64,000 nt of DNA from Psychrobacter sp. Pi2-1. Lineage in GTDB: Bacteria > Pseudomonadota > Gammaproteobacteria > Pseudomonadales > Moraxellaceae. Positions within the stretch are counted from its first letter, which is position 1. Each line of letters starts with the position of its first letter. The notes below the pieces were generated by a model, which was not told the DNA's origin, ran no database searches, and worked only from the letters and a program-made list of their open reading frames with translations. Below are positions 28,911 to 37,790 of the stretch, piece by piece. A program made the position numbers and the translations under genes. The DNA lies in NCBI RefSeq assembly GCF_904846645.1, contig NZ_CAJHBO010000012.1, forward strand, positions 1-64,000, written 5' to 3'.

Positions 28911-29459
28911 ATGTCGATCCAACAGTCTAATAAATACTTTTCTAAAAACCTTTATAAATTGGTTCTAACCGTCGCAAGTACTTCATTAGTAACGGTTCTA
29001 TCAATGACATCGGTCAGTGCACAAGCAGCAGGGTTAAATGACTTATTTAAAAATAGCTCCTCGTCAAAATCAAAGTTCTTACCAGTGGATGAGGCCTTTC
29101 AGGTGGTCAGCAATACCAAAGCGACGTCCAAAGGCACGCGGTTGTCGATCAGTTTTGAAATTACGCCAGGGCATTATGTCTATAAGGATAAGCTTACGTT
29201 GAGCTTCCCTAAAGGAATAAACGCCACGCCGTTCACTTTCAATCAAGCACCAGTATCAATCAATGATCCGACCTTTGGTCAGGTTCCTGTATTTACGCAA
29301 AGAAGTGTCATTGCAACCACGACACTGACGACCAGTAATGGTAAGGGCGCCAAAAACGCGCCTATTATTATTGGTTGGCAAGGGTGTGCAACCGCTGGGC
29401 TATGCTATCCACCAGAAAAAGTTAAAACCAAGATAGACATTGCTGCGACGCGCAAATAA
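28911..29459 (+). CDS. Stand-alone DsbD-alpha (N-terminal domain) periplasmic protein
   Basis: A 182-residue protein with a signal peptide ending near SVSAQAAG (about residue 40) and a single DsbD N-terminal domain. The redox cysteines are C159 and C165 in GWQGCATAGLCYPPEK, matching the alpha-domain pair of DsbD. It is a clear paralogue of the first 185 residues of the next gene (shared AGLNDLF, SKSKFLPVD, DDPTFG/NDPTFG and GWQGCAKAGLCYPPEK blocks). It has no membrane or thioredoxin domain, so it could only act downstream, passing electrons from DsbD to targets. An AAGGTAA ribosome binding site is present. Confidence 0.85.
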   Translation: MSIQQSNKYFSKNLYKLVLTVASTSLVTVLSMTSVSAQAAGLNDLFKNSSSSKSKFLPVDEAFQVVSNTKATSKGTRLSISFEITPGHYVYKDKLTLSFPKGINATPFTFNQAPVSINDPTFGQVPVFTQRSVIATTTLTTSNGKGAKNAPIIIGWQGCATAGLCYPPEKVKTKIDIAATRK

Positions 29460-29506
29460 ATAGCGAGCAGATTGATTAAAATATCGGTAATAATAGGTAG
29501 CCATTC

Positions 29507-31636
29507 ATGTCCATCAAGACATCACCAAAGTCCTCATCATCTAGCGTATCTACCCATTCGAAAAAATCCTATATCTTAGCGCTTGCCATCGCTAGTGGCT
29601 CATTGCTGGCAGGTTTGTCAGCGACATCGACGGTACAAGCGGCAGGGTTAGGCGACCTTTTCGGTAGTAGTGAAAGCTCCTCGAAGTCAAAGTTTTTGCC
29701 AGTAGATCAAGCGTTTCAGGTGAGTACAGATAGTACCCCTGTCAAAGCAGGTACGCGGTTATCTGTTAATTTTGATATCACTCCTGAACATTACGTCTAT
29801 AAAAAGCAAATCAAGCTTACGCTACCCGCTGGCGTGACGGCTGCACCTTTTACCTTTAGCCAGACACCATATTCGATAGATGATCCAACATTTGGCAAGG
29901 TACTGGTATTTGACCAAGCAAATATGGTCGCTACCACAACACTGACAAACAATAGTGGCAAGAATATAGATAGTGCCGCTATCGTCGTTGGCTGGCAAGG
30001 CTGTGCAAAAGCAGGACTGTGCTATCCACCTGAAAAGATTAATACGACTGTCGATATTGCAGTGGCATCGACGCAGGTATCAGCAGATAGTGAGAGTAGT
30101 GCGAGCTCGACCGATTCAGAGAATAGTGCTACGGCGACACCAGAGGAAGCAGGTTCAACAGCTCTTGATAATGCTTTGTCTGATGAGGCGCAAGCACTGA
30201 CAGACGATGGCGCTATTGATTATGACCTCATTGATGACAGCGCTGTAGAGTATGATTCTTTAGATAGTAGTGCGGCGACGAATACGATTTCTACAGCAAA
30301 TAGCAGCGTAACAGGCGAGACGACCAATAGCGAAGATGCCTCAAACAACAGTTTTGTTGATAGCGATCCTTTTGGTTTGGCTTCTCACCCTTGGCTGGCA
30401 TTAGTACTATTATTTTTAGCAGGCTTAGGCTTGGCCTTGACGCCATGTGTGTTACCGATGTTACCTATCGTGGCCAACATTGTAGCCCGCGAACAAAACC
30501 CAACGGTCAAACGCGGTGTCATCTTGACCACCAGTTACGCGATTGGGGTAGCGACTGCTTATGGTATTTTGGGCGCTGTCATTGCAGTATTCGGTGAGTC
30601 TTTAGGTATTATTGGTTGGCTGCAGAATCCAATTATTCTCATTAGCTTTGCTATTGTTTTTATACTGCTAGCGCTATATATGCTGGGCCTTTTCAGTATA
30701 CGTTTACCGCATACAATCAGTCGAAAGATGCAAGGCTTAAGCCAAGCAGGTGACAGTAAGCTTGGTAGTACAGGCGGCAGTTTAATCGCTGGGTTTTTAT
30801 CAGCGCTAGTCGTGTCACCTTGTGTTTCTGCGCCATTATTTGGGGCATTATTGGCGGTCTCTACCATTGGTAGTCCATTGCTCGGCTTTGCCGCTTTATT
30901 CATGCTTGGCTTTGGGTTATCAGCGCCGCTTATCCTAATCGGTGCTACTCAAGGCAAGATTATGCCAAAGGCAGGCGAGTGGATGAATTGGGTCAAGCAA
31001 GGCTTTGCTTTACTACTATTTGCCGTGGCACTGCTATTGATTGAGCGCGTGTTTATATCGCCAGTCATGCTTATGGTATGGGCGTTATGGTTTATGGTCG
31101 TGGCAACATGGGCATGGAGTTGGCTAGGTAAAGGTCGTATGCTGACCCAAGCATTAAGCCTTATCGCTGGTATTTGGGCAGCATGTTTAATAGTCGGCGC
31201 TGCACTGGGTAATGACGATAGCTTACATCCATTAGCGTCATTGGGCGCAGCACCGATGATGGTACAGTCAACGTTTGGTCAACCAGTGAATAGTGATAGC
31301 ACCACTGATAAGACGATCACGACGCTTGCAGAGCTAGATGCCATTGTCGCAGCCAATCCGAATGTCATTGTCGATCTGACAGCAGAGTGGTGTATTGAGT
31401 GCCGCATTATGGACAAGAACCTGTTTCACAATCGTCCAGTGCAGATGCAAGGTTGGCAACTAGTGAAGCTTGATATCACTGAGACGACAGCAGACTCAAA
31501 AGCGGTGTTGTCTCGTTACCAACTCTTTGGTCCACCAGCGCTACTATATTATATTGATGGTCAGCTAGTAAATCAGCAAGTGGGTGAGATTGGTCGCTCA
31601 GAGTTTGAGCAAACATTATCGGCATTGAACAACTAA
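29507..31636 (+). CDS. dsbD: Thiol:disulfide interchange protein DsbD
   Basis: A 709-residue inner-membrane electron carrier that moves reducing power from cytoplasmic thioredoxin to periplasmic DsbC and apocytochrome c factors. Domains: signal peptide (to about 46), alpha domain with C166 and C172, an unusually long Ser/Asp-rich linker (about 190-290), the eight-helix membrane domain with LTPCVLPMLP (C314) and SPCVSAPLFG, and a C-terminal thioredoxin-like gamma domain with WCIEC (628-632). The active site reads CIEC where the E. coli protein has CVAC. It lies 47 bases after the alpha-domain paralogue, in one operon. Confidence 0.93.
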   Translation: MSIKTSPKSSSSSVSTHSKKSYILALAIASGSLLAGLSATSTVQAAGLGDLFGSSESSSKSKFLPVDQAFQVSTDSTPVKAGTRLSVNFDITPEHYVYKKQIKLTLPAGVTAAPFTFSQTPYSIDDPTFGKVLVFDQANMVATTTLTNNSGKNIDSAAIVVGWQGCAKAGLCYPPEKINTTVDIAVASTQVSADSESSASSTDSENSATATPEEAGSTALDNALSDEAQALTDDGAIDYDLIDDSAVEYDSLDSSAATNTISTANSSVTGETTNSEDASNNSFVDSDPFGLASHPWLALVLLFLAGLGLALTPCVLPMLPIVANIVAREQNPTVKRGVILTTSYAIGVATAYGILGAVIAVFGESLGIIGWLQNPIILISFAIVFILLALYMLGLFSIRLPHTISRKMQGLSQAGDSKLGSTGGSLIAGFLSALVVSPCVSAPLFGALLAVSTIGSPLLGFAALFMLGFGLSAPLILIGATQGKIMPKAGEWMNWVKQGFALLLFAVALLLIERVFISPVMLMVWALWFMVVATWAWSWLGKGRMLTQALSLIAGIWAACLIVGAALGNDDSLHPLASLGAAPMMVQSTFGQPVNSDSTTDKTITTLAELDAIVAANPNVIVDLTAEWCIECRIMDKNLFHNRPVQMQGWQLVKLDITETTADSKAVLSRYQLFGPPALLYYIDGQLVNQQVGEIGRSEFEQTLSALNN

Positions 31637-32021
31637 CATTTAATAATGAACACTTAAGAAACAAGTGTAATACTTCGAAAATTCTTAAGAATATTAAGAA
31701 GGCCAGTATACTAAGAAAAGTATGCTGGCTTTTTTAGCACTCTTAAATTCATACTATAGAATATTTATTAAGTATTTGTTATATAAGTAATTATATTGAT
31801 AGGTGGTTATTTTAACTATCGATAAAGCTAGTATCGTGCTTATATTTTCATTACAATAAAGAAACAATGCAGCAGGGGCACTAATTGTCATTTTTTCCGC
31901 TCCTAATATCTGCGATTAGCTGATAGTCTCAGTCAATTCTATTTTAGCGATAACGCTAATGGCCATATTAATTACCTCATATACTCTGCTAGCGCTAATG
32001 CTAGTTAGATAAAGGACACTT
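31637..32021. other. Intergenic region between dsbD and pldA
   Basis: It contains the dsbD terminator and about 280 AT-rich bases with the presumed pldA promoter. A repeated CTAGCGCTAATG-like word occurs near 31988-32003. No gene seen. Confidence 0.45.
31702..31735 (+). terminator. Terminator after dsbD
   Basis: GCCAGTATACT and AGTATGCTGGC form an 11-pair stem (one wobble) with a six-base loop, then a run of T. Confidence 0.85.
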
Positions 32022-33470
32022 ATGTTTGCCCATACCATTATTCAGCGTCACCAACAGCCGTCTTACCAGAATGCACATATGCCTCTTCGTATTGCAGTTG
32101 CTCTTGCGTTGAGTTGTACCGCGATACAAGTACAAGCTGCTGGTGACTCTCAGACTTATAACGAACTGCCAGCACCTGAAGCTGCGTTTGAATACGAGGG
32201 TCTTGACCTATCACAGAGTCTCGATAACAGTGCGATATCTTCTGATATGAGTACACAAAGTGGCAAAATAATTAGCAAAGAATTTATTGCCCAGCAAGCC
32301 AAGCTGTTTTCTGAATGTACTCAAGTCCAGTCTAGTGCTGCTCGCCTAGCTTGTTTTGATAAAGTGGCTGAACAAGGTAAGACACCAAGCTATACCTCAA
32401 CTAAACAACCAATTGATTTGGCAAAGACCTTTCAAAGTACGGTCTCAGGTAATCCAAAAGTGATATTGGCTGAGTCTCAAACGGCAATGAGTGGGACGAC
32501 AGTTGAAGATGCAGATACCATCTTGATGACCAATCAGCAAACAGCTGCCAGCAAATTGAAGGCAAATGGCAACGTAGAAGTAGATGCTGAAACGAATAGC
32601 GAGGCACAGATTTTAGAAAATGTTGGTGTCACTCAAACAGACATCGAAAAATTCTCGCCACTCAGTCTATCTTATGACCTAGACAAAAATAGTGAGCGTG
32701 GTACTTGGACGGTCAGACCATATCGACCGACATACCTGTTGCCATTATTTTATACCTTCGATCCCAATTTGAATCCAAGCACACCATCACAAGAAACAGA
32801 TCCTTTTGATTCTAATGATATACGCGAAACTGAGCTAAAATTCCAATTATCTCTAAAAACAAAAGTCGCAGAAGATTTGTTTGATACCAGTGCTGATCTA
32901 TGGTTTGGCTATACCCAAGAATCACATTGGCAAGTTTATAACGAAGACAACTCGCGTCCATTCCGTGCTACCGATTATCAACCTGAAATATTCTTAACCC
33001 AACCTGTGACAGCAGATCTGCCTTTTGGTGGACGTCTGCGTATGTTGGGCGCAGGTGCTGTGCATCACTCGAATGGACAAGATGATCCATTATCACGTTC
33101 ATGGAATCGTGCTTACCTCATGGCAGGCGCAGAGTGGGGCAAGCTATCAGTCATACCGCGTTTATGGGCTCGAGTAAATAACGAAAGTAGTAGCGATGAC
33201 GATAATCCAGATATCGAAGACTACATGGGCTATGGTGATATCAAATTCTTGTATGATTTGCCGGCTGATCAGAGCATTAGCGGTACCTTGCGCTACAATC
33301 CAGGTACCAATAAAGGTGCTGCGCAAATCGACTATATCTATCCTATCTCAGAGAACGTTAATGGTATGGTTCAGCTATTCCAAGGCTATGGTGAGTCGAT
33401 CATTGATTACAATCATGAAAATACCTCTATCGGCTTTGGTATTGTACTGAATGATTGGAAAGGGCTTTAA
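32022..33470 (+). CDS. pldA: Outer-membrane phospholipase A (OMPLA)
   Basis: A 482-residue outer-membrane beta-barrel that hydrolyses mislocalised phospholipids in the outer leaflet. The catalytic block is VHHSNGQDDPLSRSWNRAY, with H348 and S350 as the catalytic pair and the Asn of SWNR as third member. The barrel occupies roughly 215-482. Between the signal peptide (to about 40) and the barrel lies a 170-residue region not found in E. coli PldA (289 residues). It includes FSECTQVQSSAARLACFDKVA, a short Cys-containing motif seen in various exported proteins. AAAGGA precedes the ATG. Confidence 0.87.
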   Translation: MFAHTIIQRHQQPSYQNAHMPLRIAVALALSCTAIQVQAAGDSQTYNELPAPEAAFEYEGLDLSQSLDNSAISSDMSTQSGKIISKEFIAQQAKLFSECTQVQSSAARLACFDKVAEQGKTPSYTSTKQPIDLAKTFQSTVSGNPKVILAESQTAMSGTTVEDADTILMTNQQTAASKLKANGNVEVDAETNSEAQILENVGVTQTDIEKFSPLSLSYDLDKNSERGTWTVRPYRPTYLLPLFYTFDPNLNPSTPSQETDPFDSNDIRETELKFQLSLKTKVAEDLFDTSADLWFGYTQESHWQVYNEDNSRPFRATDYQPEIFLTQPVTADLPFGGRLRMLGAGAVHHSNGQDDPLSRSWNRAYLMAGAEWGKLSVIPRLWARVNNESSSDDDNPDIEDYMGYGDIKFLYDLPADQSISGTLRYNPGTNKGAAQIDYIYPISENVNGMVQLFQGYGESIIDYNHENTSIGFGIVLNDWKGL

Positions 33471-33545
33471 TTCGGAAAAGGCATCAATTTGAGAAAGGCT
33501 CTAATATAAGTGAAATTTATGATAAGTTATGACAAATAATAGTTT

Positions 33546-34379
33546 ATGCGCCGCTTAGCGCCTTATCAAACTGGACTGTGGTTGGCAGAGTATATGGATA
33601 TGCGCTGCCAACTATGCCGTATTTATCGTAGTACACCACAATCTCAACTACTGCACCATCAAGCACCATCTAGTCTATATGATGTAACGGATACGCCGCC
33701 TACACGGATAGCCTTAAAGAAACACTCTTTTCTCACTAATATCCGTCATCAAGCAAACAGCTATTTGAGCAGTGGTTTACTTTGTGCTCACTGTCACAAC
33801 GATATCACTTGGTTACCAAGACCTTTTGAAGTGGATATCGCTCCTAGTATATCTCTATCTATCCAAGCCTCTACTTACTACGAGTATCCAATACGTCAAG
33901 CTATCCGAGCATTTAAGCATCAAGAGGATATGACGAAATTGCCGTTACTATTACATGCCATACGTCAATTACCGCGTCCACACGGTTGTCATCGCAATAA
34001 CAGCGTGATTGTTGCTATGCCCACAACAAGTCAACGATTGGTCAAACGTGGGTTCGATCCTGTCAGTATTTTATCATCACAACTGTCAAAGCATTGGCAA
34101 ATACCTTTATGGCACGGTGTTGAACGTATTGATAATACGGTCAGTCAGCAAGGACTCACACGTGCTGAGCGTTTAAGCAATCTAGACAATGCATTTGCGA
34201 TAATTGAAAAACCTCCAGTAAAACGCTTACTATTGTTCGATGATGTCTCTACGACAGGCGCAAGCTTGCAAGCATTGGCACGTGCATTCATCTCATCTGA
34301 GCAAACAGCGACCATAAATGCTCAAACCCATAATAAATATCATGTCTTTGCCTATGCGTTAGCTCATGGTAATCAATAA
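33546..34379 (+). CDS. ComF-family phosphoribosyltransferase-like protein
   Basis: A 277-residue member of the ComF family needed for natural transformation in several bacteria. The C-terminal PRPP-binding motif is LLLFDDVSTTGASLQALARA. Upstream are the typical VAMPTTSQRLVKRGFDP block and two CxxC pairs (MRCQLC and LCAHCH) that probably bind zinc. The N-terminal 60 residues are divergent. The start codon lacks a strong ribosome binding site. It sits 270 bases ahead of the type IV pilus minor pilin operon, which fits a competence role. Confidence 0.82.
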   Translation: MRRLAPYQTGLWLAEYMDMRCQLCRIYRSTPQSQLLHHQAPSSLYDVTDTPPTRIALKKHSFLTNIRHQANSYLSSGLLCAHCHNDITWLPRPFEVDIAPSISLSIQASTYYEYPIRQAIRAFKHQEDMTKLPLLLHAIRQLPRPHGCHRNNSVIVAMPTTSQRLVKRGFDPVSILSSQLSKHWQIPLWHGVERIDNTVSQQGLTRAERLSNLDNAFAIIEKPPVKRLLLFDDVSTTGASLQALARAFISSEQTATINAQTHNKYHVFAYALAHGNQ

Positions 34380-34651
34380 TATTAATGAAGCTATCTATTT
34401 GAAATCATTAATATATTGCTAATTCTTTACCTTCACGATATATTATTAAATACGTATATAGTTGTTGACGCATTGAATAGGGATTTTTGTCGTTTTGTAT
34501 ATAAGCTAAGCAGAATTTTGTGGAACAAAAATTGCATGTTATTTAGTACATTGAATATAAAGTTATTAATAAAAGCGATATAAAATTTTTATTATTTTTA
34601 AGTCATGGTTGATATCAGACAGACACTAGCAGTTATAAACAGGGATTTGAT

Positions 34652-35152
34652 GTGAACGCATCTATGAATAGTCTACCGATCTCGCTACGGAAAGCCAGTT
34701 CAGGCTTTACCTTAATTGAATTAATGGTAACCATTGCTGTTCTTGCCATTATTGCGGGTATTGCGGCGCCTAATATTAGTACCCAGCTTGCCAATCAGCG
34801 CGTGAAGTCGACGGCTGCGACGCTTGAAAATGCATTAAAAGAAGCTAAGGCTGAGAGTATCATCCGTCGACAAGACGTCAGTGTTATATATGATGCCTCT
34901 GCTACGCCGAAAAGTGTTACTTTGCAGGCCAATGGCAATAATATATCTAGCTATACGGTTAGTGTAAGCAGTACGATAAGTATTACACCTACAACAGCAA
35001 CGACAGTTGTTTTTCAGCCCAATAAATTAATTGCAGGTGACGACGAAATATTGTATTCCATATGCGATAGTGGCTCTAGTAATGAAACGCTTGGGCAAGT
35101 ACGTGTCAATAAAACTGCTAATATTGATACCGTATATTCTGGGAACTGCTAA
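34652..35152 (+). CDS. fimU: GspH/FimT-family minor pilin (FimU position)
   Basis: A 166-residue prepilin. The leader is about 18 residues long and ends [26 protein letters not shown], followed by the helix and a FimT-type C-terminal domain with two cysteines (YSICDSG and the terminal NC). It starts with GTG behind AGGGA. As first gene before pilV, pilW, pilX and pilY1, it occupies the fimU position. The assignment of FimU rather than FimT is by position. The protein is expected to join the pilus-tip priming complex. Confidence 0.82.
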   Translation: MNASMNSLPISLRKASSGFTLIELMVTIAVLAIIAGIAAPNISTQLANQRVKSTAATLENALKEAKAESIIRRQDVSVIYDASATPKSVTLQANGNNISSYTVSVSSTISITPTTATTVVFQPNKLIAGDDEILYSICDSGSSNETLGQVRVNKTANIDTVYSGNC

Positions 35153-35742
35153 TGACAACTAAATCTGGACAGAAAGGTGTGGGACTCATCGAAGTGATGG
35201 TTGCACTATTGCTGCTAATGGTAGCGATACTAGGCTATACGGCTTTGCAGGGTCAGGCTATTAATTCGACGAATGAAGCATATGAACGCACCCAGTCTCT
35301 AGTGATGATGCGCACAATAGCCGAAAAGATACGAGCCAATCCTTCTGGTATAGCGACTTACGAAAATCAGATAAACGCTTCTGCTGCCAATAGTGCGCCA
35401 GCTAAGCAGTGCGGTCTAAATGGTGAGGCAATAACGGCGCTCTGTACCCCAGCGGAGGTTGCTGAAGCTGAAAGTTATCTATTTAAAACAGAACTGGCTA
35501 ACTATGATTTTCAGATTCAGATGCATCCTTGCCCTAATACAGGCGGTACAGGTACAGATGCGGCAAACAACATTATGTTCTCTTACTGTCTTATTGCAGC
35601 GTGGGGCGATACCACACCTACTATCGGTACAAATGGTGAAATCGATTGTCTCACTGAAAGAGTAGTGGGTGAGGATGATGTTGTAGAAGCGGCTGGTGGT
35701 AATTATCACGTCAAGGCGACATGTATGATGATGGAGATATAA
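35152..35742 (+). CDS. pilV: Type IV pilus minor pilin PilV
   Basis: A 196-residue minor pilin. The leader MTTKSGQKGVG is followed by LIEVMVALLLLMVAILGYTALQ, typical of PilV, where the residue after the cleavage glycine is often not Phe. C-terminal conserved blocks include NEAYERTQSLVMMRTIAEKIRAN and several cysteines (KQCGLNG, LCTPAE). Its ATG overlaps the fimU stop by one base. PilV joins FimU, PilW and PilX to form the tip complex carrying PilY1. Confidence 0.85.
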   Translation: MTTKSGQKGVGLIEVMVALLLLMVAILGYTALQGQAINSTNEAYERTQSLVMMRTIAEKIRANPSGIATYENQINASAANSAPAKQCGLNGEAITALCTPAEVAEAESYLFKTELANYDFQIQMHPCPNTGGTGTDAANNIMFSYCLIAAWGDTTPTIGTNGEIDCLTERVVGEDDVVEAAGGNYHVKATCMMMEI

Positions 35743-35743
35743 T

Positions 35744-36880
35744 ATGAAGACGATCGTTCATACGTGTATCAAGCAGCCTACATCATATTTGAGTCATATA
35801 TCTAAGTCTTCTGCTCGTAACAGTGGTTTTACTTTGGTTGAGCTGATGATAGCGCTGGTATTAGGTCTACTAATATCAGCTGCTGCGCTTCAGATTTTTT
35901 ATACCAGTTCTGTAAACAGCCGTAGACAAGAAGCAAGCTCACAGATTCAAGACAATGCAACTTTTGGCTTGGCCCAAATGCAAAAGCATATCAGGCGTGC
36001 CAATTATGGTGCCAAGCCAACAGCGACTTTTGATGAATATTTTATGAATCATAGAACACCGCAAGGGGGCGTTGTACTGACTGCGCCTACTGGAACACCT
36101 CTTGTAAGCGGTGGAGCCAAAAACTGGCTAACAGACAATTTATCGGGTTTAGTGTTAGATGGAGCTGCCATTTCATCAGAATGGCTAACTCAGAATCAGT
36201 CAGCAAAGAGCAAAAGTAATCTGGATGGTATAGACAATAGTGACCAGCTAACTATTCAGTATCAGGCAGGTTCTGCAAGTATGTTTGATTGTGAAGGCGC
36301 TGCCATACCAGAAGGGTTTTATGTGATTGAGCGTTATTTTGTTCGAGATGCAGGACTGGCATGTGCATCAGCCATTTACAACTATGAGGAAGATGCTGCT
36401 GGAAAACCTGCAGGTATTGATATAAAAAATTATACTGTACCAGCAGTTCCTGCAATTCCGGCGGTAACTACACCGCCTACGGCAGCCGCTGTGCCAGCAG
36501 TAGCAGCGAAAGTGAAGTCTAACAATCTGACAGAGGACGGCACAGTCATCATTCCTAATGTAGACTACTTTAGAGTGATGTTAGGTATATCGTCCAGTAC
36601 AGATTTTGCGACTGATCCTGCTAGTGCACGTATTTCTTATATGCCAATACCAGCAACTGTTAACACACTCAATAACCAGCGTATCTTTGGTATACAGTTC
36701 GGTATATTGGCACGCTCAGACAATCCCACTGCAACAGCACAAGACAACAATGCTCTGAGATTTACCATACTTGATAAAAGTAATCAAAGCTTAAACGCTG
36801 CAACGGTATCTGGACCAAAAAATCTGCGTAATGTGTACGAAAGCACTGTACTGATTCGCAACGCGAGAGGTGGGTTGTAA
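35744..36880 (+). CDS. pilW: Type IV pilus minor pilin PilW
   Basis: A 378-residue minor pilin with a 28-residue leader ending NSG/FTLVELMIALVLGLLISAAALQIF, then NSRRQEASSQIQDNATFGLAQMQKHIRRANYG, which is characteristic of PilW. It also has the C-terminal ARSD and STVLIRNARGGL. A Pro/Ala/Val-rich run (VPAVPAIPAV, about residues 231-240, continuing to AAVPAVAAK) interrupts the domain. Start and stop abut pilV and pilX with one-base spacing or overlap. Confidence 0.87.
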   Translation: MKTIVHTCIKQPTSYLSHISKSSARNSGFTLVELMIALVLGLLISAAALQIFYTSSVNSRRQEASSQIQDNATFGLAQMQKHIRRANYGAKPTATFDEYFMNHRTPQGGVVLTAPTGTPLVSGGAKNWLTDNLSGLVLDGAAISSEWLTQNQSAKSKSNLDGIDNSDQLTIQYQAGSASMFDCEGAAIPEGFYVIERYFVRDAGLACASAIYNYEEDAAGKPAGIDIKNYTVPAVPAIPAVTTPPTAAAVPAVAAKVKSNNLTEDGTVIIPNVDYFRVMLGISSSTDFATDPASARISYMPIPATVNTLNNQRIFGIQFGILARSDNPTATAQDNNALRFTILDKSNQSLNAATVSGPKNLRNVYESTVLIRNARGGL

Positions 36881-37695
36881 TGAACAATCAGATCAGAACA
36901 GACCGACAGAAAATAATTGCAACCACTATGCATAGGGAGTCTGGTGCCGTACTCATCGTGGTACTACTGGTATTGATATTGATATTGATCGTAGGAGCGA
37001 TAGCCGTTCGGCAAAGTACCACAGACCTTAGAGTGGCAACAGCAGGCCAAGTCAATCAGCTTTTGTTTCAAGCAAATGATGCAGCGTTTATGAAAGTAGA
37101 AAAAGAAGATCGAATTCTAAGTAATAGTCGAGAGGATATCGATGTACTCAAAGGTTATATGTCAAATATAGAACGAGCTGGTCATGAAGTGAGTTTATGT
37201 GTGCGACCACGTAGTACTCGATTATTCAGTATTCTCGAGATCAGTGAGCGTAATGAAAATGGCGATTTACTGACAAATCGAAATAATGGATATTGTGACC
37301 CTAGTGACAGCAATGACTATGTGAGCGAAGGTCGAGTTATCACACAATTGTCATTTGTCAGACCTGATGACTCAAGCTCAGAAGGGGCATTCGGCAGAGA
37401 GGTGTCAGGCACTTATTCTGGTGATTTTACAAAACCAGAAACAGGTGGGAACGCTACTATCAGTTGTACTAAGTTTGAAGGTTATGCAACATCAGTCATA
37501 CCTGCTTTTTCTGATGTACCGTTAGGCGATGCAAGTAGTACAGGAACAGCGACTATTGCGGGTTGTTTTAAGCAGCCACGTACAGGAGCATCTACCGTTG
37601 ATACCTGTCTTGCTGCATTAGGTGTGCCTTTTCAGACACATCAACAGCAGTATATCAATCAGCCTGTAGGCGTAGAGTGTCTCTCTGGCAGCTAA
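36880..37695 (+). CDS. pilX: Type IV pilus assembly protein PilX
   Basis: A 271-residue minor pilin. The N-terminal region ESGAVLIVVLLVLILILIVGAIAVRQS is the PilX type, lacking the classic FTLIE. It is followed by TTDLRVATAGQVNQLLFQANDAAF. The rest is a divergent globular domain with several cysteines. Its ATG overlaps the pilW stop. PilX completes the minor pilin set presenting PilY1. Confidence 0.84.
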   Translation: MNNQIRTDRQKIIATTMHRESGAVLIVVLLVLILILIVGAIAVRQSTTDLRVATAGQVNQLLFQANDAAFMKVEKEDRILSNSREDIDVLKGYMSNIERAGHEVSLCVRPRSTRLFSILEISERNENGDLLTNRNNGYCDPSDSNDYVSEGRVITQLSFVRPDDSSSEGAFGREVSGTYSGDFTKPETGGNATISCTKFEGYATSVIPAFSDVPLGDASSTGTATIAGCFKQPRTGASTVDTCLAALGVPFQTHQQQYINQPVGVECLSGS

Positions 37696-37790
37696 AGATC
37701 AGTTAACGCATTGCAGATGATTTTTTTAAAATAGATTAAGTAAAAGCGGTAGGTTTTATAGACCGAAATCAAATCATACAGGTGGTTATT

